Of a stretch of 64,000 nt of DNA, positions 10,665 through 22,552 are shown one piece after another. How positions within the stretch are numbered: position 1 is the first letter of the stretch; each line of letters begins with the position of its first letter. Below the pieces are notes generated by a model, which did not search any database, had not been told where the DNA came from, and worked only from the letters and a program-made list of their open reading frames with translations. Origin of the DNA: Pardosa pseudoannulata (lineage: Eukaryota > Arthropoda > Arachnida > Araneae > Lycosidae); the NCBI GenBank assembly GCA_032207245.1, contig CM063502.1, positions 42,683,162-42,747,161 of the forward strand. The letters run 5' to 3'. A program made the position numbers and the translations under genes.

Positions 10665-10843
10665 GTTTGGTTTGGTTTTGGAGCGCTACGGTCTACTGTT
10701 TTGCACACGAGGGCTAATGAGACCGGGACCTACTGTTTAAAGCCGATTCCGAACGGCTACGAACATCCATGCCATAGTGGGATTCGAACCCACGAACTCT
10801 GGTACCGACGATCAGCGCCCTAACCAATCGGCCAGCGTTCGGC
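10665..10843 (-). mobile_element. SINE-A, full length, with 14-bp target-site duplication
   Basis: On the minus strand it begins GCCGAACGCTGGCCGATTGG, which contains a tRNA-like A box (TGGCCGATTGGTTAGGGCGC). The B box GGTTCGAATCCC follows about 35 bp later, then a body ending GTAGCGCTCC and an AAACC-rich tail. The flanking duplication GGGTTAAAGGAAGG is perfect (10651-10664, 10844-10857). SINEs of this type are transcribed by RNA polymerase III from the A and B boxes and mobilised by a partner LINE. This is the best reference copy in the window. Confidence 0.97.
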
Positions 10844-11112
10844 GGGTTAAAGGAAGGAAGTGATAATGCTAGAAAAAATGTTATTTTTACCTATTTATTA
10901 TGTGACAAATTGATAAATTTAATCGCCTGCTCTTAAACGAGGAAATAGGGCTTGAAATAGAGGCATCAAATGCTAGAAAAGAGGGCAAAGGGTGGATTTT
11001 GAACATTGCTAACCCTAACTCATCAAGATTAGATTTTGGATGCCTCTATCCAGCCACTTTATAAATTCAAGACCAGACGGACAGATAACTTAGGCTATTA
11101 TTATATAGGGGA

Positions 11113-11517
11113 TTTTTATTTTGTGTACTGCTTTTACAAGTTTATATAATATATATATTTAAATCTTTTCATCCCAATTTGAAAGAAATTTTGGATGAAA
11201 TCCCTCAACTAAAGCAGTTTGCCTTCCTTAAGCGTATTGACAGTCTTAACTCAGTGTGAAAATTTTTAAATTTTTTATTTTGGATGTTCATTCTTACTTT
11301 GTTTTTACTTGTATTTTTTGTATTTAACTTTTCCATTTTTTACCCAATACTATTTGTGCTTCATGTACTGTTGTTTTGATCTTTTAATCTTTAGTTTGCC
11401 TTAGTATATCCTTACTTGGATCTTCCAACGAACCAACCATATAACAGGGAAGAGTTCATCGTCATGTTTTGACAGGTAAAAGCTAGTGATGATTTAAGTC
11501 TAAAGGCTGAGTCCTCT
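11113..11517. other. AT-rich sequence with T-rich tract, no gene seen
   Basis: A T-rich tract (about 11260-11400) ends near ACGAACCAACCAT at 11430. The arrangement resembles the possible LINE 3' end at 17330-17805, but the match is weak. Confidence 0.4.
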
Positions 11518-12090
11518 ACTGGAGATTTAAGAGCAAAAGCAAACATTTTAGCTAAGATTAATACTGTATGGAAGAGTATGAAAAAACTCCCCAAATAAAT
11601 CGTGTAATAGAGCTACAAAAAATCATCCAGTAAAAAAAATATTTTTGTGACTGGCAGCAATAAAAATAAATTGCTTCAGATTCGACACAAACGTTAATTT
11701 TCAAATTTTAAACAAGCATAATCTATGGTCTGTCTACCCTCAAATACAGTAACTGTTTAGACATTGTTGCTATCTAAAGACTGTGAAGAATTACTAGAGA
11801 CTACTACTGGAGATTTAGGAGCAAAAGCAAACGTTTTAGCTAACATTAATACTGTATGGAAGAGTATGAAAAAACTCCCCAAATAAATCGTGTAATAGAG
11901 CTACAAGAAAATCATCCAGTTAAAAAATACTTTTGTGACTGGCAGCAATAAAAATAAATTCCTTCAGATTCGACACAAACGTTAATTTTCAAATTTTAAA
12001 CACGCATAATCTATGGTCTGTCTACCCTCAAATACAGTAATTGTTTAGACGTTGTTGCTATCTAAAGACTGTGAAGAATTACTAGACTAG
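11518..12090. repeat. Tandem duplication, two units of about 287 bp
   Basis: The unit starting ACTGGAGATTTA occurs at 11518 and 11806, a 288-bp offset. Both copies run through AATAAATCGTGTAATAGAGC and TGACTGGCAGCAATAAAAAT to GACTGTGAAGAATTACTAG with only scattered differences. High identity suggests a recent duplication. Confidence 0.97.
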
Positions 12091-12237
12091 GATGTCTTAG
12101 TTATGTACATTTTATATTGATGCATGACATTCTACGTATGGATAGGATCTGATTAAAGTATGGGCTGATTGTACCGAGGCCCTGGGAACCTTGATTTTTG
12201 GGACCCTGAAATTTTATACCTAAATTTTCAAAACTAA

Positions 12238-12680
12238 GCTGTAAATTCTTCAAGCAATATTTCACGAAACTTTACTTGGAAAGCTATGTAAAAGCAAATG
12301 ATAGCTTTTAATTTTATTGGAAGTTATAAAAATCCATAACCAAATTATGCTTTTATGATACTTATAAACTTCCTATAATATCGTGTAAATAAGTTGTTAT
12401 AATTTGTACAAATTGATTGAACGTTATAGTGAACTTCAGTCTGGGAACTCAAATCTCTGGGAATAAACACCATCACCTGGGCTCAAATTTCTCTCAATCG
12501 GAACCTAGGTGTACCCTACTATGCGTGTACATAATTACCTTAATGGTAAATTCTTTAAGCAATATTCCATGAAACTTTACCCAAAAAGTTACAGAACAAA
12601 GGATAGTTTTTAATCGTATTAGATATTATAAAAATCAAACGGCAAATTTGTACTTTTTTTGGTACTTATAAAAGATAGAT
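12238..12680. repeat. Old direct repeat, about 130 bp, 306-bp offset
   Basis: The block TAAATTCTTCAAGCAATATT to GATACTTATAAAC (12242-12370) recurs, diverged, as TAAATTCTTTAAGCAATATT to GGTACTTATAAAAG (12548-12676). Identity is visibly lower than in the neighbouring 287-bp duplication. Confidence 0.8.
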
Positions 12681-12699
12681 ATAAAAGCGACTTAAGTGA

Positions 12700-12906
12700 C
12701 TGAGGTAGCTCAGTGGGCAAAGGAAGCTATCTCGTAACCGGAGGGTTCCAAAGATCCAACAGGTTCTTTAACGGTCGTTGGGAAACGTAAAATAGGTTCG
12801 TGGTTGAAATGCCTTTTAAGTTCTCAAACAATACCTCTGGATGTGGCAGGCCAAGTCCTGGGGGTCCTCCACTTGGTTCCTGCTTCTAAATTACGATGAC
12901 CTACTT
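12700..12906 (+). mobile_element. SINE-B copy
   Basis: The tRNA-like head GAGGTAGCTCAGTGGGCAAA fits an A box, and the degenerate GGTTCCAAAGATCC fits a B box. The body (AAGTTCTCAAACAATACCTC, GGTGGCAGGCCAAGTC-like, CCTGCTTCTAAATTACGA) matches the minus-strand copies at 42579, 23695 and 50279. Confidence 0.8.
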
Positions 12907-12914
12907 TGTTTGTA

Positions 12915-13446
12915 GTTTGGTTTGGTTTGTAGTGCTGCGGTCTACTGTTTTGCTCAAGAGGAATTAATGAGACCTGGACTTAGATCTTAAAGCAGGTAGT
13001 ACACCTACCTGTAAGCAGCCACCCACCCGAAGTCGGGTGTAGGGTGTTGGTTCGGTCTGACCGTCCGGCAACAATGTGTTACGCAGGGGGCCAAGTCAGC
13101 ATTCCGCCCATATATTTAAAATAACAAAAAAAATGTAGACAATCTAGACAAATAAGTAAAACCAATGCAGTTTCCGGAAGTGCGGTGGATACTCCGCAGG
13201 AGTCCTGCCTAGTTTAAAAGTCCGGTTGACCCGGTGTACTACATGGAGCTTTCTGACATATTTATTAGCAGGTGTTGTTGAGGGAAGCAATAACTGCACA
13301 GGGCAGTTGTGATGGCCATTAGTGAAGGGGTACTTTGCCCCTTGCGGTGGGGCAAGCGGATACGAACATCCATGCCAGTGGCGGAATTTGAAGCTGAGAA
13401 CTCCGGTACATAAGAGCAGCTCTCTACTATTCGGCCATCGTTCGGC
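12915..13446 (-). mobile_element. SINE-A split by about 365 bp of unrelated sequence
   Basis: 12915-12995 is the SINE-A tail and body (GTTTGGTTTGGTTTG, GCGGTCTACTGTTTTGC, ATGAGACCTGGACT). 13361-13446 is the SINE-A head (ACGAACATCCATGCC, GAACTCCGGTAC, CGGCCATCGTTCGGC). The GC-richer block between them is not SINE-A. It holds CACCCGAAGTCGGGTG, an imperfect inverted repeat at about 13025-13040, and is probably a later insertion of unknown type. Confidence 0.75.
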
Positions 13447-13471
13447 TTGTTTGTATGTGACGTCCCAGGTA

Positions 13472-13590
13472 GTAATGTTCGTCACCTATATAGTGCTTCC
13501 ATAATAAAATGGCCAACGAATATCTGTAGTTGGGTAGCGGAAAATGCCATAAAAGAAAGTACACTAGTATTGTAAATGATAATAATAACC
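13472..13590 (+). repeat. Diverged repeat shared with 16478-16590
   Basis: CACCTATATAGTGCTTCC, CATAATAAAAT and a TATCTG..TTGGGTAG block align with CACCTATATGGTGCTCTC and the following sequence at 16487. The spacing is similar. Identity of perhaps two thirds suggests an old dispersed repeat. The boundaries are uncertain. Confidence 0.6.
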
Positions 13591-15438
13591 TAGAATTAAA
13601 AAATGACGACGTATTTATAACAACCAAAACATACATTTTTGTCTCATTATTTGAATTCTGGTTCCATGTCCTCCTCATGAAAAAAATTCATTCTCATTGA
13701 TAAATGAACGGTTGCCAAAATGAAGTTGTAGCAATCTTGAGCTTAGTAAGGGTCACATTTTATTAATGTAAGTTGGCAACCTGGTTGATAATCTAACAAC
13801 AGGATGTGACGTCATCTTTTTTCAGCTACTTGTAAGAGCTCCATCAAACAATGTTAAAATATCTTATTCATGCGTTGAAAGGAAAAATTACATTTTAAAG
13901 CAATTATTAATTAGGGAAAACAAACATTTATGCATTTTAATGAATTTTTAAATGGCTTAAAACAAAGTCTGTTTAATCTTAGTTCTTAGGAAGTTAGCAG
14001 TTTTTTTTGAAAATAATATTTCATGCTTTAATGAAAACATAAGCCACGAAAAAGAATACATTCAACGGATTAATTTTATTTTCAGACGTACGTGAATAAA
14101 AATTATTTTCACTGATGTTCGTTAATTTTCACTCTTTTAAAAGTAATTGTTAATTAATATACAGAACCAATCATAATTAAAAGAAAATATATTTTGCGAA
14201 TATATTTCAAAGTATTTATAATCGTATTATAATTTTTACGATGTAGAATTCGGAACCAAAAATTATAATTTTTTAAAAGCTATCTGGTCTTTAGTTGATT
14301 TAATTAATCTAGTTAAAGAAGACTTTAGAAACTCGGAAAATTTTTAACTTTTCAAAATGAATAATATGTTAAAATAAAATGTATTAAGTATTGACAACTT
14401 CCCTAATTAGGTTTTAAAGAAGAGGTATAAATTAAAATAGCCATCTAAGAAAGAATGTTATATTTTGTAAATTTTAATAAATACCTCATAACTTCTTTCT
14501 CAATGCCGTTGAAACAGTAGTTCAATTATTCTCTTTGTTTTATATACGACGAAATATAAATTATTAAGCAACAATATGAATCTTTTACATTATTAAACGT
14601 CCAAGCCATTTAAAAATATTGAAGCAATTAAAAATTCTGTGGTTGATTTATGAAGGGATAATTTGTGGCTCTATGTATAAGAAAAAAAAAAAGATTCTGG
14701 TATATAAATTTTAATAGAAAACAGTACGGCAATTTTTTTTGTATTTTAAATTCTGTATTGAAACGATTTTATTACTTAAAACAATGATATTGTTAAACTT
14801 TCTGTTCGGTAAAGTACTTTTTCCTGAAAAATATAATTCAGTAATTCTGAAATGGGATATGCTTACAAAAACTATAAAATTGGTATTCCCAAATGCTTCC
14901 GATTACCAAATCTATATCTCTTACAAATGCCTAATACAAAATTTAAACAAGCCCATTCTGCAAGATCGTATATAATATTCTATTTAAAGTTTTTATTAGG
15001 GGTTCGTAAACATTGTTTTAAATGGGATTTGCTTACAAATACTTTAACCCCTTGACATGGAATCTGATGTGTCCAAAAAACACTTTTTATTTCTGGCTGA
15101 TCTGAACAATTTTGTGCAAGTTAAGAAAAAGAGCGTTTTATTTTGAAATTTACTTTGCTATGTAACATTTAATGAGATTTATATATGATAGTAATGTACA
15201 ACAATTAAGTAACAGCATAAAATTAGGATTTAATATAATGCTGCATAACATTTATCGGAGACAGCTATTGACGTCTCGGAGACATCAAAGTCTACTTTGG
15301 CACATGAGATGCGTTTCATATACTAAAAGCATAAAAAACATCGTGTCACACGGTCGATTCAGCAGACTTTTTTAAAAATATATTTACTAACGTATTATAA
15401 ACTTCAGATGCAATTACGGGCCTTTATATTGTGACCTT
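13591..15438. other. AT-rich sequence, no gene seen
   Basis: Only minor structures were noticed. A short direct repeat around AAATGGGATNTGCTTACAAA lies at about 14850 and 15021. A TTAACCCCTTGACATGG motif at about 15044 resembles the left end of a TTAA-target element, but no right end was found. Confidence 0.5.
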
Positions 15439-15700
15439 CTGTGCTGTTGTAACTCAGTCGACAAAGGCATGGATGTCATACTTGAAGGGTTGCGAGTTCG
15501 AGGCTCGAGCCGCAAAAGATTCGTCGTGTTCATTAATGGCTGAGGGGGGGGGGAAACAGGTTCTTGGTCGCAATGTCCTCCAAGTTCCTTAATGATATTT
15601 CTGGGGGTGGCAGTCAAAGCCTGGGGGGTTTTCTGCTTGGTCCCTCGTAAGCAGGGACCAAGCAGGAAAAAATTACGAGGAACCACTTTGTTTCTTAGTG
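15439..15700 (+). mobile_element. SINE-B copy with an inverted micro-duplication
   Basis: The head GTTGTAACTCAGTCGACAAA and the B-box-like GAGTTCGAGGCTC are followed by the SINE-B body (GTCCTCCAAGTTCCTTAATG, GGGGTGGCAGTCAAAGCC). Near the 3' end CTGCTTGGTCCCT (15633-15645) is repeated as its exact inverse AGGGACCAAGCAG (15653-15665), where other copies have a single direct copy. Confidence 0.8.
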
Positions 15701-15849
15701 TAGTCTTATATACACTGTGGAGTTCCAGACGTATGCCTCAAAGTACAATGGCCAACTTGTTATGGGCGAGTAAATCAGCTGATGCCCTGCTTTTATCTCT
15801 GGCAGGTGGGACTTCGGTAACAATGGAGTGGAGCCTTAAAGTCTAGGGT

Positions 15850-16459
15850 TGTGACACTATAACATAATAGAGATCACTCTCTTGATGGCTGGCCGATAAA
15901 AAATAATATCGAGGCATATTGATAGCCCTCCTAACCTCCCCAGTCTATGAGGGCCCCGGAAAATGAGTGAGGTTATGCTGTACCGACTTCACTTCAGAGA
16001 GCTTTAAAAATGGGAGCGAGTCCGATCTCCGAGCTTCTTGGTTTTTTTTTTTGGAAACGGCCGCAGCTTGCAGAGCGACGTGTCCACCCCTCTAGAAAGG
16101 TAAGCCTTGGTGAGTCGCGGGGCGACTTTATTTTCTTTTTGCGGACTTGGTCTGTGAACCAGGTCCTGATTATAGATTATTAGAGTCTAAGGAGAGAAGG
16201 TTTCTCTTCCTTTTGCGGACAAGTTGCTTGATCAGCGATCAACCTCCTCTTGTTCGAGAAGCAGAGAAAGCAGTCTACACCTGTTACCGACATCGGAGGA
16301 TTTCCTTCCGGTGGACCTTTGTATATAGCCTGAGTATACACCCATTTATCCAAGATACTTCAATAAAAGGAATTTTAGTGTACTGGTTGTCTGAGTGGTC
16401 TCCCTAATCACCTGTGCATTTCGGTCTAGGTGATCCTTAGTAGTTAATTCTTTACAACA
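15850..16459 (+). mobile_element. Possible solo LTR, about 610 bp
   Basis: The segment starts TGTGACACTATAACA and ends TTCTTTACAACA, LTR-like TG...CA termini. It is GC-richer than its flanks. In LTR order it has a TATA-like CTTTAAAAATG (about 16001), a GC-rich leader, an AATAAAAGG polyadenylation-like signal (about 16362) and a U5-like end. No convincing target-site duplication was found (AGGGT versus CCATA) and no internal retroviral-type coding sequence lies nearby. Another GC-rich repeat remains possible. Confidence 0.4.
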
Positions 16460-16463
16460 CCAT

Positions 16464-16590
16464 ATAGGAGTACTGTTAGCCACCTATATGGTGCTCTCAT
16501 AATAAAATTACCAACAATTATCTGCTACTTGGTAGTGTCGTATAATATAAGAAGCAAGTGCCCTCGCATTTGAAATAATAATAATATTAT
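16464..16590 (+). repeat. 11-bp inverted repeat and diverged dispersed repeat
   Basis: CACCATATAGG and CCTATATGGTG form a perfect 11-bp inverted repeat with a 14-bp spacer at the start of this segment. The right arm and following sequence align with 13472-13590. It may be the end of an unrecognised DNA element. Confidence 0.55.
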
Positions 16591-17329
16591 AACCTCTTTT
16601 TTACGAGAGCAACGAGTCATAGTCCGAATAACATCTCACGGCCATGTGTAGCTCTCCTAAGATATTTTATTTGTTGGCTGCAATCTTTAAGTAATGTAGT
16701 TAGTTGGGTGCTACATAAAAATGGTTTTAAATGGTCTTGCTAAATTAAAATTTAGTTGAATGCTTAAGTTCATTCAGATCCTATGAAAAGAATACAAACA
16801 TGATTATATAAAAAATTAATTTTTTATTTACAAAATTTTTACAATTTACATACACTTTAACTTGTAAAATAATAATTTTTTTTACATTTATTTGATTGAT
16901 TCAACTTATTTTTACATTTAAGAGCAAAGCAAATCTGTATATATATTTAAAAGTAAGGTATTTCTAAGAACCTGAAATAATTCAAAATCAAACACATAAC
17001 TAATTTGCAGAAGGGTTCGTTAAAGAAAGGGGATGGGATCTTGAAAGACAAGATGAGATGTTTCGGATGAGAGGTCACAGAACTAGGATATTACTTTTAT
17101 GAGTCTTTTGGCATTTATCATCTAGGCACTAATTTGGATTGGCTGACGGGATCCAACGCATCGCCTTGTCACTTGTCTTTGGCATCTAGGAACTTTTTTA
17201 TGAAATTGGCTAGCGGGGTTTGACTCACTGCACTCTCTTCAAGTTGTCTTCTCTCTAGGTTCTCTAAATCCTTCACATCTGTCAAAATATCCTACTTACC
17301 TCTTGTGGCTGCTTACAGTCTGTTTATGC
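16591..17329. other. No gene seen
   Basis: The sequence is AT-rich, with a somewhat GC-richer stretch at 17030-17260 that I could not assign. Confidence 0.45.
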
Positions 17330-17805
17330 CTTATTTTTTGGCAAACGTTACCTTAATTTAAGGAATTTACAGCATGAACCCCCGCATCTCTTTCTTTTAT
17401 CTTTTCTCCGTTTTATAGCTTATTTTGGTCAATTTAATCATTTTTATGACTTGTTCTAGTAATTTTTCCATTTTTATTTATTAAATTTATTTATAGTGCT
17501 TTATGCTTTTAGCTTTTACCTTCTAATGTTTCACCATTTTACCTTTTACTTACCTTTCCTGTGTACTTCAGTTTATATACAGTAGATATTTCTATAAATT
17601 TTGTAAAATGTTACGGTTTTACTTTTGCTGTTTTTAGCATGTTCTGTTTCCGGTTTAGGGCACTTTTATCTGTTATGTCTTGTTGTATTTACGTAAAAAA
17701 ACCCGTGGGTTTAGGAAACCTTGTGCTTGGCGCTTATGTCCTAAAAAGAACCTTGCGCTGTAAAACTTCAACCAACCAACCAACTAACCAACCGTCAAAA
17801 AATCC
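17330..17805 (+). mobile_element. Possible LINE 3' end with (CAAC)n tail
   Basis: A T-rich, pyrimidine-biased stretch of about 400 bp ends in TTGTGCTTGGCGCTTATGTC, a short hairpin-like GCGC region, and then CAACCAACCAACCAACTAAC. A T-rich 3' UTR followed by a simple-repeat tail is typical of non-LTR retrotransposons. No reverse transcriptase frame is present, so this would be a 5'-truncated copy. Confidence 0.4.
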
Positions 17806-19009
17806 TTTTAATCTTCTGTTTCATGATACACCTCTCTCTTACTCATGACCAGTAGGATCTTGAATTACTTTATTCGTTACTTGAGACCACTTGACTTTTG
17901 ATTTGATTAAGGTCTCCTGTAAGTACCGCCTTCCCCACCTCCCACGTTTTTAGCCTTTCTAAACTGATTTTATCATTAGGTCACCTCAAATTTGATTTAT
18001 AATGTTAACTTATTATAAGCAATATTTGCGTATATTTCATAAGAAATAAGTTTTAAAGAATCTTTTTTATTTGTTTTAAGTATTTTACACCAAAGATCTC
18101 TTTAAAGTCATAAAAAGGAGTAACTGGAAAAAACTTATTTGTTTAATCTTGTGTAGAACTAAAATAAACAGTTCTGATTATATCGCGTTTGAAAAATTTA
18201 AAACTTTAGAACTATGCAGCTTTACACAGTAATTTACCTCTGTGCTTAAAAAAATAATAGTAGACTTCATATGCACAACAAGGTAATCAAAAATAAAGAC
18301 TGAACGTTAAGAGGGAAAATTACAGTTATTAACTGCTATCAATATTAAAGATTTTTTTTCGAGATCTCTAACTAGTTAAATTCCCGTATTTCTTTTACAT
18401 TTTCCCTCGCTAAAATGTCATGCATAAAGCAATTTGTTGTAAAATGCTAAAATTAAATTAATTAGATGAACCAAATCTTTATTGGCATATTAGAAAAGCA
18501 ATAATTTAATTTGTTAGCTTGAATTATCACTGATGGTTCAACATATGCTACATGAGAATTTAACTATTCCAAAAATGCTAATTTTTACATTCATACGTTT
18601 ATTATTTAGAAATTCAAAACGCAAGCTTTCTGATGAAATTAAATATGAGGGAATTGATTTTGACAGTTTAATTTCTTAAATAAGCTCTGCTTTTTAATCA
18701 GCGTTTATTGCAGTAGAAATTTTGAAAAAAAAATCATAAGAGAATGGAATTATTTGGGCCTACCGATCAATGGAATTTCATCAATACCTTCAAAATGAAG
18801 TGATCCATAAGATAGGTTTGGTATTTTTTAATAATAGCTTATTTTTATTTGAGGGAATTTATTGATTGCTGAAGGTGTAGTTATGCAAAATTTAAAAAGA
18901 AAAAACTATGGGAATTCTTATCGTATCCAAATAAAATGCTTAAGGAAAAATGAAGTCATCCATATTTTTATTCATGCATATTTCTATCTTGGAATATATA
19001 TGCACGCAC
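17806..19009. other. AT-rich sequence, no gene seen
   Basis: No coding region or recognised element was found. Confidence 0.5.
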
Positions 19010-20655
19010 TTTTAATGGGAAGAAACTAATAACTATAGGAAATATTTTCTTCATTTTCTTAGAAGTTTTATACAAGTCGAAGGTATGTGATGAAAAACCT
19101 TTCTTAAAAAGCGATGCTTATACAGATATCCCATATTTGTCTAAACTTAAGTAGAAATTTAAAACACTATAGTAATTATTACTAAATATCAGAATTAAAA
19201 TGTTCAACTGATCGATGTTATCACTTTAAATATCCCAATAACTATCCGACGAATAATTTTATAGTAGGTTTATACATTCATTTTGCTAACAAATTCTTAG
19301 CTTTCTGTTATTTGAAAGTGAACATACTGACTCCAATTCTTTTGCAAGTTATTTATTATTTTTCTTCGTGTTGTAGGCACATTTAGTGGGAAGTTACTAA
19401 TAAAATTACGAAATATTTTCTTCATTTTCTTTGAAGTTTTATACAAGCCAAAGGTATATGATGAGAAATCATCTACAAATAGCAATGTTTATTTAGATAA
19501 TTCATATTTATCTAAACTTAAATTGAAATTAAGTAATGCTAAAGTAATTATCACAAAGTATCAGAATTAAAATGCTCAACCGATCTATGTTATCACTTTA
19601 AATATCCCAATAACTATTGCACGAATTATTTTATAATACGTTTATACATTCATTTTGCCAACAAATATTTAGCTTTCTGCTATTTTAAAGTGAATAGACT
19701 GACTCCAACTCTTTTACAGGCTATTTATTACTTTTATTCGTTTTGTAGGAGCTTTTAGCGGGAAGATACTAATAAAATTACGAAATATTTTCTTCATTTT
19801 CTTTGAAGTTTTATACAAGCCAAAGGTATATGATGAGAAATCATCTACAAATAGCAATGTTTATTTAGATAATTCATATTTATCTAAACTTAAATTGAAA
19901 TTAAGTAACACTAGAGTAATTATCACAGAGTATCAGAGTTAAAATGCTCAACTGATCTATGTTATCACTGTAAGTATTCCAATAACTGTCACATGAATCA
20001 TTTAATAATAGGCTTATCCATTCATTTTGCCTACAAATGCTTAACTTTCTGCTATTTTAAAGTGAACATGTTGACTCCAACTGTTTTGTAGGCTATTTAT
20101 TATTTATTAGTTATTAGTTTTGAAGAAACTAATAACATTAAGAAATAGTTTCTTCATTTTCTTTGAAGTTTTATACAAGCCAATGGTATATGATGAAAAA
20201 CCTGCTATAAAAAGCTATTCTTTTATAGATAACTCATATTTATCTAAACTTTAGTAGAAATTAAATAATACTATAATAAATATAAGTATAGTTATTTTTA
20301 ATTACTTTTGCAGGCGTTTTTACTTGAAAAAACTAATAACGATACGATATATTTTCTTCATTTTCTTTGAAGTTTTATAGAAGTCAAAGATATATAACGA
20401 GAAACTTTTCATAAAAAGCGATGCTCATTGATAACCCATATTTGTCTAAACTCAAGTAGAAATTAAATAACACTATAGTAATAATTAATAAATATCACAA
20501 TTAAAATGTTTAACTGATATATCTTACCACTATAATTATCACAATACCTATTGCATGAATGATTTCATCATAGGTTATCCATTCACTTGCCAACAAGCAC
20601 GTAACTTTCTGCTATTTCAAAGTGAGCACAGCGACTCCAGCGCTTTTGCAGGTCA
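19010..20655. repeat. Long tandem repeat, about 370-bp unit, 4 copies plus a part copy
   Basis: The anchor TTCTTCATTTTCTTNGAAGTT recurs with the T of TCATTTT at 19051, 19422, 19794, 20154 and 20358. Spacings are 371, 372, 360 and 204 bp. Each unit continues through TTATACAAG, a GATGAGAAA block, CATATTTATCTAAACTTAA, TTATCACTTTAAATATCCCA and CTTTCTGCTATTTNAAAGTG to CTCCAACTCTTTTGCAG. The second and third units are most alike. No coding frame persists across the units. Confidence 0.95.
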
Positions 20656-20854
20656 TTAGTTTAATTATACATACATACGTACTTGTATATACATATATAC
20701 CCGAAAAAATACCAAATAATGAGCAAACAGGTTGGGTAGTGGCTCAGTAGATATGCATGGTATGAAAACATTCCTTCTTGATTTTTTTCGTCTCTTATCA
20801 ACATAGTTATACCTTCAATCAAATTTGTATCTTATACCTTCGTGTGTGTTTAAT

Positions 20855-20856
20855 CG

Positions 20857-20887
<31 letters not shown>

Positions 20888-20938
20888 ACATATGTGTGTG
20901 TATGTGTATGTATGTATGTGTATATATGTATATATATG
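20855..20938. repeat. (CA)n/(TG)n/(TATG)n microsatellite
   Basis: A CA run is followed by TG and TATG runs, giving a locally self-complementary stretch. Confidence 0.95.
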
Positions 20939-21280
20939 TCAGGTTTAAAAATGGGGGTTAAGAATTAAGCGAGTTATAATTAAAAATAGTTAGAATTCAT
21001 TAACAATAACGTAATAGGAAAGAAACAAACCCTCAAGCGGAACAATACAGGGTAAAGAAGCCGACGCGAATGTAGGCATAGGAATTTTGCTTAGGTAGCA
21101 ACGCCAAAAGAGTCAGTTTTTAGCTGGAATTCGGGCTGATAACATACTCCAAGCTTGTCGTGGCAAATTATGAGAACAAAGGATATCGAAATGGCATAGT
21201 ACTGGACATAAGGAATACAATAAAGAAGTTTTTATATATGAAATTAAATGTGTCTTCCATGCCTTAACTACTCGTCCATG

Positions 21281-22020
<740 letters not shown>

Positions 22021-22552
22021 ACTTGCTCATTCTGAATACTAAAGATAGTGCATGAAAAAAAATTCTTTTGCCTTATATTTGCAAAATCGAAAGCTGTTAT
22101 TTCTAGAAAGAAGAAACTTTAAAACTCAATTTATCCCTTTTTGATTTTTTTACATATAGTAACTAATTCGGAGGTATAAAAGAAATGCTTTTGAATATAA
22201 GTCTTATGTCTTGCTTTTCATACCGGGGAAATTTTTAAAAAATTATTTTAATATTATCATAGGTACTGAACCATTCTAAACCAGTGGTTTTTAACTTGTT
22301 CATTTTGAGTACTGAAGAAAGTGAATGAAAAATAAAATGCTTTTGCTTTATCTTCGCAAAATTGAAAATTGTTATTTCTAGGAAGAAGAAACTTAAATTT
22401 TAAAATTTAACTTATATCTTTCTGTTTTTTTTAATATTTTAAGTAATTCGGAGGTACAAAAGAAATATTCTGAATGTAAATCTCGTGTTTTGCTCTTCAT
22501 ACCAAGAAAAGTTTTAAAAATAATTTTACGCACTGATATATTCTAAACCAGT
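22021..22552. repeat. Tandem duplication, about 275-bp unit
   Basis: The block from GCTCATTCTGAATACTAAAG through GTTATTTCTAGAAAGAAGAA and TAATTCGGAGGTATAAAAG (22026-22280) recurs, diverged, from GTTCATTTTGAGTACTGAAG (about 22297-22552). Each copy ends at ATTCTAAACCAGT, the start of hAT-like end motifs. Confidence 0.9.

Larger units (their letters stand above)
9965..11112 (-). mobile_element. Helitron, 3' truncated, with two later insertions (copy D)
   Basis: On the minus strand the 5' end TCCCCTATATAATAATAGCC lies at 11112 after an A. Interior blocks continue to about 9965, where homology to copy F stops before the 3' hairpin. Between 10115 and 10857 the Helitron is split by a TTAA-target element and a SINE-A. 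Removing both restores GTGGTTAAAGGAAGGAAG, which aligns with the intact copy F (GATGGTGAAAGGAATGACG). Confidence 0.85.

Noticed and set aside
10665..10843. tRNA gene
   Set aside because: A and B boxes are present, but the sequence does not fold as a full cloverleaf and continues into a body with an AAACC tail; it is a tRNA-derived SINE. The same applies to the other SINE heads.
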